DNA from: Elysia crispata
Taxonomy: Eukaryota; Mollusca; Gastropoda; Plakobranchidae
Reading direction: 5' to 3'
Length of the DNA: 64,000 nucleotides
Assembly (NCBI GenBank): GCA_033675545.1
Contig: JAWDGP010006239.1
Coordinates: 31,001 to 95,000 of the forward strand
In this document: positions 55,641 to 64,000 of the stretch, in pieces
Layout of the letters: each line of letters starts with the position of its first letter
How positions within the stretch are numbered: the stretch's first letter is position 1
Notes under the pieces: generated by a model
Databases searched by the model: none
Told to the model about the DNA's origin: nothing
Seen by the model: the letters and a program-made list of their open reading frames with translations, nothing else
Program-made: the position numbers and the translations under genes

Positions 55641-56163
55641 TAAACCAAAACCGAATCAAACTTCTGAATGATGTAAACATATTGGTCCCAGTGAGCCGAT
55701 TCGACAGCATCAAAAGACAAGGATTGATAGTCACTGAAACATGTGGGGAAAGACTTTCTCGTTTGGTGGGAACTGAATGAGTACTGGCAGCACACCACCG
55801 CGACTCGTGGAGGAACTATCACACGGCAAGTGCGATTGGGAATGTTTGTGATGTTGGTAAACTACGATAGTACACCAGCTTCAGCCATCAAGGTATACGA
55901 ACAAACAGGATCACGGGCAACTTCTGCTGATAAAGCTTGTAGGTGATGAGGACTTAATACTGCAGACATTTTCGACTTGCGCGCTTATAACAGATGACCA
56001 ACCATGGAAACAGTGAAGCAAGCCCTTAAAATAAAATACATGATATCTCTGGAAAGGCTTTCAAAAGGTTCACTGTAGATCTCAACGGACCTTGAGAAAT
56101 ATCAAATAGAGCAGCGCACTGATACATTTGAACAATTGTTAACTTAGATTGCGCCACTTAGGT
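55641..56163. other. Intergenic
   Basis: Complex sequence, open frames on both strands at 55549-55946 without recognisable domains. Confidence 0.5.
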
Positions 56164-56557
56164 CAGCCTCACATAGAAAATGACCTTTCAGGTGTCGTGC
56201 GTCGCTCTTTACGTGTCACGTTACAAGCCTCACTTTGTCTGATGACATCGATTCTGTCATTCCCTCACGTCCAGCCAGGCTGAGAACATGGATTCCTGCG
56301 ATGATGAGGCATTGTTGACAATCGTTTTGTTAAGAAAGATTGAAAAGAGAATGATGGGGTGTCACTACACAGGCGAAACAAATTAAAAATCAACAGGCAT
56401 ATTCTTCCCGTCACGTCACCACACGCGTCGGCGTGACGCAACTGCTTATGTGAGGGGCGCCGTTAAAATCATACTAACCACTTTTGATTATACGAGTGAC
56501 CCGTGTCCATTCACGCATGTGACGTTTTGTGTGACGCTCTAAGGCTATGTGAGGCTG
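56164..56557. mobile_element. 394-bp MITE-like element with terminal inverted repeats
   Basis: CAGCCTCACATAG at 56164-56176 is the exact reverse complement of CTATGTGAGGCTG at 56545-56557. The interior is rich in CGTCAC/GTGACG half-sites in both orientations, and CTTATGTGAGG (about 56444) is a further internal partial copy of the terminus. No coding capacity. No clear target-site duplication was found, so the ends are provisional. Confidence 0.5.
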
Positions 56558-58204
56558 GTCATATATAACAATGAAGGGAAGTAAAGAGTAGATGAACAGA
56601 ATAGACAGCTTTATCAAGGAAATCATTTCGCTATCTGAGAGGGAACGAAGGTCGGAGAGGAGAAGGAGAAAACAAAAAAACCGCTAAAGAACTGTCACGT
56701 TGAAATAGTTATAGAAGCAGAAGGTATATGCCGGGGTTTACAGGCCAAATCATATTTAATAAACAAACTTTTACAGTAAGTGTAAGAATGAGCTATATCA
56801 TTTAACTTTTTGGCACAGCTAGGACAGTTAGATAGTTTTATTGGGTAGGTCTGTAGGCTGAATTATAGGCGCGTTCTGAGTGCAGCTCTGTCCTAACTTT
56901 ACCCAAAAATTAAAAGAAATAGATCACTGTAACTCAAACATGCAAAAGTTTGTTCACTTCGGTGACTTGGCCTGTATTTTAGGAAGCCTCGGTCTAGACT
57001 TGTCAGTTTGAACAGTGCATGGTGACTATTATGCTTATAAGATTCTATATTTTCGCTGCCAATGGCACAAACATACCAATGTGAAAAAGAAATATTTCTA
57101 TCTATTTGAGTGAAGGGATGAGAATCAACTTTTTTTTTTATATAAAACCCGACGTTAATAACGAAATCGTAACGTTCCGAAGTGGTAACAGCAACTACAT
57201 GTTTAGAGATCGGCCATGCTTTGTAAGCACTTCAGTCTAACCGAATATATCCCAACGCTTTATGACCGCACATAACAACTGAGCTCATAGCAGCAGCAGC
57301 ATCTCTCTCATTTCTCCAAGTTCTCGCGTCATCGACACTTAGACTGCAAAATAATCATCAGAATGAGTTCCAACATTTGCATATATCGAGTCCTCGTCAC
57401 TCAGCCCGCTGGAGCCTCCCCCCCCCCCCCCCTTCCGCCCCAACTATCGGCCCATTCACGGCCCAGACGTCTGCGTCGCTCACAAAGAGCCCCAGTTAGG
57501 TAAAGAAGTTTAGATCTAATCATATCCAACAAAAGTAACAGTGGGTTCGACAACCGCTCAATTTTTGGGGCGCTGGTCGGAGTTCATCCTCAGCATAAAT
57601 AGAGGACGGCGACGTCTGATATCAGACTGAACATAGAGGCTAGGGGAGAGGGGTTTGGGGGGGGGGGGGGATGTTCCTGGGAGTCAGAATAACTGTCTGG
57701 ATGAGGGCTGGATAAAGGCCCATCGCGTCAAACCAGACACCCCAGTTTTGACAGTTTGAAGGATGGACATTTTCATTAGTGCGGCTCAAAAGCTACAGAC
57801 GATGTCGAGTGGCCGTATTGGTCTATCGTGGTCTCGATGTTTCGCAATGTGATGAAGTACACTAAAGTCCTGAGGAGTTCTGTATGAAAATTGATTTTTA
57901 TTGAATACGCATAAATTGTGAATGTTCACTTACGTAAAAAGAAATTTAAAAAAGGTTAAAGAAATTAGTCATGTCTTTGAGTTTTTAAGTGAAAAAAAGT
58001 AAAAGTCTTGTCCCACACGTAATAGTCAACAGGGTAAGCTGCCTATTTTCAGGTTGATATGATTTTATGATTGGAAAGAATCGCTCTTTCAGTATTTCGA
58101 TACAATGTTTACTCAACTCTCCTAACGATTGTGAACATTTAAGTATGGCTTATTATACTGACCCATGATCTTTCGTTATTAAATGAATTCAAAGAATAAG
58201 CTTT
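56558..58204. other. Intergenic
   Basis: No gene supported. A 15-C run at 57418-57432 and a 14-G run at 57657-57670 lie 225 bp apart around a GC-richer block. Confidence 0.5.
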
Positions 58205-58290
58205 CAAAGACAGTTTATTTATGCAGAGGTTGCTAAGATTCGAACCCACGCTCTCAACCCTAACAAATCAACGTTTCATACTCAGAGCAG
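58205..58290 (-). mobile_element. Degenerate SINE-like head, minus strand
   Basis: On the minus strand, TTTGTTAGGGTTGAGAGCGT is followed by a good box B, GGGTTCGAATCT. It resembles the head at 27345-27430; box A is poor. Confidence 0.4.
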
Positions 58291-58983
58291 CACCAGTCTC
58301 TGTGTTTTCAGCGCTTTTCACCACCATTTCTCTCCACCAATAAACTGATCTATCAGGAAAGAAGAATCCTTTTATTTTTCTTTATTGTGTTAGACTAAAA
58401 ATTCTACCAATTCCAGGCGTGGAGCGAGCAAGCCTGGCCAAATTTAGAGCAAGTTTTGTAGCAGTGAGTGATGAACACCATCAAGTTTATGTGGGCGTCC
58501 ATTCCGAGTCATCCAGCGCAACAGGGTTGAAAATAGACTGATCTGATATTCTTTTGGGAACAGAATGGACTCAGTAGCATGAATGATCCCCCCCTCCCCC
58601 CCCCTTTTTTTTTTTAAAGAAAGATGGATGTATCACTATTAAAATCTCTGTGCAACAAAATTAAACTCATAAATCTTTCCAAGACTCCAAGAAAAAAAAA
58701 AACCCAAAAACCCCCCTAGTTTTCGGTGAAATGAAACCAAATGATGAAGTAATTCGGAGTAAAGGAACAAAAAGGGACGGTATGAAACTATCTTTAGTAC
58801 ATAAAAGTTCTCGCATACCATTGTATCTCCGTGTCTTCACAAAGACGCGGGTGCTGAATAGAGAAAAGAGGTTTTGTGTTTCTCTAGTCTTCAGTCGACT
58901 TGTAAGCTGTCGGCCTCCTAGAGAATGCAAACGTCACCTGATTAATATTTCATTTATCACACATTTTAGATAGTGCTAAAGAC

Positions 58984-58984
<1 letters not shown>
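58291..58984. other. Intergenic
   Basis: C/T homopolymer-rich patch at 58588-58615; frames on both strands at 58639-58973 are antisense to each other with no domain. Confidence 0.5.

Positions 58985-59068
<84 letters not shown>
58985..59068. repeat. (AG)n microsatellite
   Basis: Pure (AG)n of about 41 units. Confidence 0.97.
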
Positions 59069-59069
<1 letters not shown>

Positions 59070-59553
59070 AAAGACGGGATAAAATCAGAACTAATGTATG
59101 TTTCACTTTGCTGTCGAAGTTGCTCTTTTTACACTCAACTCTATTAATACGTTATTATACTCTATGCAGATCAGATTTTTATGGATCGGTTTTTGGGAGG
59201 TGCGAGCTAGCTACAGAATTTTGCGTTGATTGAATTTTAAACTGAACATATTTCAAAAGAATGGAGATTTTTGTTAATACATTTTTAAACCATTCTTACT
59301 GTATTGATTCATTTTTTTTTTTTGGAAGATGAAAACGGACGAAAAAAGCACGCATGAAAAACTGATGGAGAGATGAAGAGTAATGAGAGAGGTATGTGGG
59401 GCTGTGTTGGAGAAAAGATCGTTCATTTCTTCAGATTTTTCTGTAGCTAAGGGAGGTAATGGATGAACCTGTTGTAAACACATTCTCAAACATCGAATTA
59501 GCTGAATCAGACACGCACACTAACAAAGAACGCACTGAGCTAAACACGCAGTG
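59069..59553. other. Intergenic
   Basis: AT-rich; nothing recognised. Confidence 0.5.
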
Positions 59554-59880
59554 AACCAAACAATGCTTCTAAATATATATATATATATATATATCCACAA
59601 AACTAGGAGCAAACAATGCTCTTAAATCTAGATCACCATAAAATTAGGACCAATCAATGCTCCTAAATACAGATCTCCACAAAATATGAAGACCAAACAA
59701 TGCCCCTAAATATAGATCTCCATAGAATTAAGACCAAACAATACTTCTAAGACTAGATCTCCACAAAATATTAAAAACAAACAATGCTTCTAAATCTAGA
59801 TCTCCCCCAAACTAAGACCAAACAAAGCTTCTCAATCTAGGTCACGAAAAAATGAAGACTAAACAATGCTCAATCCTAAA
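59554..59880. repeat. Degenerate minisatellite of about 43 bp, about 7 copies
   Basis: The unit resembles GACCAAACAATGCTTCTAAA followed by TCTAGATCTCCACAAAAT. The first unit has been invaded by an (AT)n at 59572-59594. Units differ by small indels. Confidence 0.8.
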
Positions 59881-60675
59881 AATATCATGGATGGGACTAC
59901 CAATATCCCATGATTTACTCAGTATGTTTTTTTTTTTTTTTTGGGGTTAGGTCGTTAAATCATATCTATTTGACAAATAGGTAACTTGCGTCCTTCATGT
60001 CAAGCTCCTCCGTCGGGCAGTACTGAACTGAACAGACGAGGTCTCAAGCTCACAAACCGCCTATATGAGGCTGGAACTCGCAAGGGCTGGTTATGCTTAT
60101 TACATCACGGTGGACTTCTTTCTCTACAGCCACAAGCAAGCATCACTAACTTGATGCATCCAGTCTTTTTTGCTGTTGTTTTCGTTTTGCAAGACTCTCT
60201 TCATTATACTTCCCTTTCCATGGTCGATCACAAAGATGAACAGTTAGTTCTATTCAATATCGTGTATTAAAATGCCCAAATTAATCATAATGAAATGAAG
60301 AAGGAAAAGGTATGTGAAACCCTAGATGGTTATGAAGCGAGAGTCATGATTTAGAAAATATTCAAAACATTGCGTTCACATTTAACGTACATAACTCTGA
60401 GATTTGTTGTAAAAAATCAAGGTGAAAAAAATTTGTTCTTTTCTTGAATTGTTTGTTATGTAATACAAGATATCCTGATTTATCCTAATACACAAGATGT
60501 ATCCATATTTAGACGAAAAGGTTTTGATATTCAACACGAAAAAAAAATAGCGATAGAGAATAAATTAAAACGTGAAGCTGTGTTTGAGGCAGCGATATAG
60601 ACTGATATATGGACAGAGAGATAAACAGAGAGATATATGGGAGGAGACAGATGGGTCGATCAAGATTGATTGATT
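59881..60675. other. Intergenic
   Basis: T16 run at 59927-59942; the 94-codon frame at 59986-60270 has no recognisable domain. Confidence 0.5.
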
Positions 60676-60677
60676 GA

Positions 60678-60709
<32 letters not shown>

Positions 60710-60718
60710 TAGATAGAC

Positions 60719-60792
<74 letters not shown>
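60676..60792. repeat. (GATA)n tetranucleotide repeat
   Basis: About 27 GATA units with GACA interruptions at 60695-60720. It mirrors, on the opposite strand, the CTAT/CTGT tract at 9417-9570. Confidence 0.97.
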
Positions 60793-60989
60793 GTAGATAG
60801 ATAGATTGATAGAAAGGGATAATTTGAAGGAGAAAGAAAGAAAGAGACAGGAGAAAAAGATATAAACAAAAGGATTAGAAACTGAGGTTGAAAGTGGAAT
60901 GATAGACAGATAAACTGATATAACAATTATGTGTAATAATGTGTGGATATATAAATATATTTATATATATACATATGTGTGTTTATATA
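60793..60989. other. Intergenic
   Basis: Purine-rich shoulder, then TATATA-rich sequence; nothing else. Confidence 0.5.
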
Positions 60990-61202
<213 letters not shown>

Positions 61203-63594
61203 GCGAGAGATCGGGAGGGGAAAAAAAGGCAATAAGAGAAAGATCGAGTAAGCGAAAGAGTGGAGAAAAGTGTAGAAATGAGGGCACGCTAATGCGGCTG
61301 ACCACTCACTTAATGAGGGAGCGTGACCCTGAATGACCAACTGTTCCTCCCTTCTTCACTCTGTATCTCAATATCTTCCAGATCTACCCAGGCTCTCAAT
61401 GAGACAGGACAGCACCTACCCACTCATTCCATTTCAGTGTTTATAGTGAGATAAGGGTAGAATTGATTAAAATTTGTTATGATTACCATGTATGGAGATT
61501 CTTTTAAAGGTCGTGTTCTTAAAAAAAAATAAAAAAACAACTAACACAATAGCCATAAAAACAGACAAAAAAACCCCCTCCAAAACCAACCAAACAAATA
61601 AAATAAAATAAAACAACTAAACAACTCAAAAACAAAACACACAAAAAATCATTCATCGTTATCATCCTCTATATCGAAAACGTCATAGCTATATACATAT
61701 CTATTCAGCCACCGTGCTACATCCCCACTAATTTAACATCTCTTTCTATCTAATGATCCACTGTGCAAAGGCCATTTATATCGTCTAGTTAAATATTTAT
61801 CCATTAATTTTCCATATCGTGGTTTTTTTTTACATCGATATATTGTCTTAACTACAGCATGTTGTAAAATATCTGTCCCATCTATCTTTCTATTGAATTA
61901 AAAAAAAAAAAAGCAACATCAAAGTACGTCAGACGCCACTAATTTAAAATGTCTAATCACGGATCCCAAAGCAACTATTAAAATTTAACAACCTCCACCT
62001 TCTTGCACACTTAAAAAAACACAAAAAACCAAAAAAAAAAAAAAAAACAACAAAAAACCGCTTCTCCTGCACATTCTTGCACCATGATGTTCCTTTCAAG
62101 ATGCTCTTATCATCCGTCTCCAATCACCTTTACTGGTTGTTATCAATGTTCAACTTTGTTCTCACATATTTGCCTAGCCCGAAATCTTATTGTTTACTTC
62201 AACCCTGGGGAAAAATGTCTTCCTTCCATCACCGTGTTTCTAAATTTGCTCAACTAGTTGTGAGGGCTGTTCACTTACATTCTCTTGCCATACTCGCATT
62301 TTATCGCGTCCATTTTTAATTTCTCAGCAACGATGCAACTCACGCCTACTTGGCTGTTGCTAAGAATAAAACTGCGCTGCTTCATTTAGAAATTAAAAAA
62401 AAAAAGCAGATCTAGGTCAGCTGGAGTTCAGTGGCTCAGTGGTTTAAGATCTTAATGCCAGAGGGAAACATTTTGTTTAAGATTAAGTACCTGTGGGATA
62501 TTGTGATCGCTTTTATATTGCATGCATAATTTTTTTAATTATTGACGATGCTTTCATGAACACGAAGAACATTCGTGCCTGTGTGCGTATGTATATATAT
62601 TATAGTATATGCACATAACTATACTGTTTTATTTGCGGCACGCGTTTTCCCACAAGGACAACATGTAGGTCTCTAGTTGTAAAGTGATATGTCGGCCTGA
62701 GCGTGATTAGTCCAAAACAAATGTAACAGAAGAAGAAGAAGAAGAAGAAGAAGAAGAAGAAGAGTATGTTCTAAAAGTAAACAAATGTAACAAACGAAGA
62801 GTATGATCTAGCTGCAAACAAATGAAGAACGAGATTGGTCGATGATCGCTGTTCGTCAAAATGTTTGCTTTTGTGTTCGTCTCAATATGATAACAAATAA
62901 ATGCGCCATATATTTTTTTTGTATCGCTGTGCATTTATCTCTGTATTTTTTCTCTGTATTTATTATTAGACTATCTGTCTATCATTCTATCTATTAACAA
63001 CAATCTAGCTATCTATCCTTACTATGCTTTCTTTTATTCCTAACTCTCTACATAAGTATCTGTCCTTCAGCTATAATTGATCTATTCATTTCTTTTCTTC
63101 TCTAAGTAGAGATCTATTTATCTACCAAACTATATATATATATATCTGTCTATCTATCTACTTATTATCTTTCTGAGTATCACCTAATTTACGTTAGACA
63201 TTATTCTGTATGGCTTTTCGTTTATTTCGACATTTTTGAAATTTATGTCTACGTCAATGCCTGAATATCTTTTCCCAGTCTAACACTGTATAATTCTTGC
63301 CCATGTTGGCACTCTGCTATTCATAATTTTTCTTATTAAAATAAAAAAAAAAGAATTAAGTATTATTAACCGATTCATGTAAACGATTATCCAAATTTCT
63401 AGAGTTCATTAAACATAGAAATCCCCTAAGAGTAAATAAAGAAAATATTTCCCTCTAATTCCTTTCAGCTTTCCACCCAGAGACACTTTAAAGATTTAAG
63501 GAGGTACTACACACTCACACCTGTACACATCATTCTACGCACGTGTACACTCCTAACCACACAACATAATCGAAAATCTTTATGATTTTGTTTA
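61203..63594. other. Intergenic
   Basis: No gene supported. A-rich/AAC-rich tract at 61525-61650, A-runs at 62030-62046, (AAG)n at 62730-62763. GTGGCTCAGTGGTTTAAGAT at about 62433 resembles a tRNA box A but has no box B after it. CTAT-rich degenerate repeats at 62970-63160. Confidence 0.5.
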
Positions 63595-63812
63595 GGTAAG
63601 TTTTACGTCCCGTAAGTTTTTTTTTACTAAATTTGTCCTAAGAGGGTGATTTTCATTGAAGTGAAAGATGGTTCGGTGGACCCCCTATCTCATCACTTCA
63701 GTACCTGGCCTGTACATTCACTCAGCCAGGGGGGGGAATCGAACTCGGGGATTATGGTGTCAGCACAACTAAGTTCTACCAACTGGGCTGTTATGACACT
63801 CTAGGGATGAAT
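63595..63812 (-). mobile_element. tRNA-derived SINE-like element, minus strand
   Basis: On the minus strand, a box A-like CAGCCCAGTTGGTAGAAC (63773-63790) and a box B-like GAGTTCGATTCC (63735-63746) are followed by a body of about 130 bp ending near ACGGGACGTAAAACTTACC (about 63596-63616). Box quality is among the best in the window. Confidence 0.6.
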
Positions 63813-64000
63813 AGGGGTGGTTTCCAACACATGAATCTCTGTATAACATGCTTTGCACTCAGATATCAAGCAACAACATCACACACACACACATAATTAT
63901 GTCTCATTCATCTAATACACTTCTAATGCCAGTGTGTATTAATTATTCTGCTGCGGTCTATGATGGCAAGGGTTAGCAAGGGACGCTTTATGGTTGCTTC
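63813..64000. other. Window end, intergenic
   Basis: Short (CA)n at about 63877-63892; nothing else recognised. Confidence 0.5.

Noticed and set aside
62430-62510. SINE head at a good box A-like sequence
   Set aside because: No box B follows at a usable distance.

Overview
This is a eukaryotic window. The best explanation is a mollusc, probably a heterobranch gastropod. Three things support that. The spliced gene at the left edge is the C-terminal half of phosphoenolpyruvate phosphomutase, the phosphonate-forming enzyme known from molluscs such as the mussel. A degraded intronless receptor near 40-41 kb resembles the large lineage-specific chemosensory-type GPCR families of gastropods. The rest is AT-rich, gene-poor and very dense in (AG)n/(CT)n, (GATA)n, (ACT)n and tandem minisatellites, with several tRNA-derived SINE-like elements. 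No complete intact protein-coding gene could be supported.

Layout. 1-3.6 kb holds the last three coding exons of a plus-strand PEP mutase gene whose 5' part lies outside the window. 3.6-40 kb is intergenic. It holds simple repeats, a 38-bp array (12.15-12.5 kb), a 42-bp array with higher-order structure (29.4-31.1 kb), SINE-like fragments, several dispersed or duplicated non-simple segments, and three complex blocks with clustered transcription-factor-like motifs (14.9, 17.6-18.4 and 19.0 kb) that could be distal regulatory modules. 39.4-41.2 kb has a diverged tandem duplication followed by a GPCR relic that lacks TM5 and carries a frameshift. 41.5-41.8 kb is a well-formed SINE.

42.8-46.6 kb is the most unusual region. 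A minus-strand tract of degenerate 16-20 residue acidic repeats reads as a decayed repetitive protein gene. Part of it has expanded into a 60-bp minisatellite that is open in five of six frames, and it is interrupted by a 519-bp insertion with a 9-bp target-site-like duplication and a perfect 76-bp inverted repeat. 46.6-64 kb is again intergenic. It has a second copy of a 370-bp dispersed repeat, 23-bp, 52-bp and 43-bp minisatellites (the 52-bp array has about 38 copies), a 394-bp element with terminal inverted repeats, and more SINE heads.

The genes do not form a functional unit. PEP mutase belongs to phosphonate biosynthesis and the GPCR relic to chemosensation. Most long open frames in the window are translations of simple or tandem repeats and are not annotated as genes.
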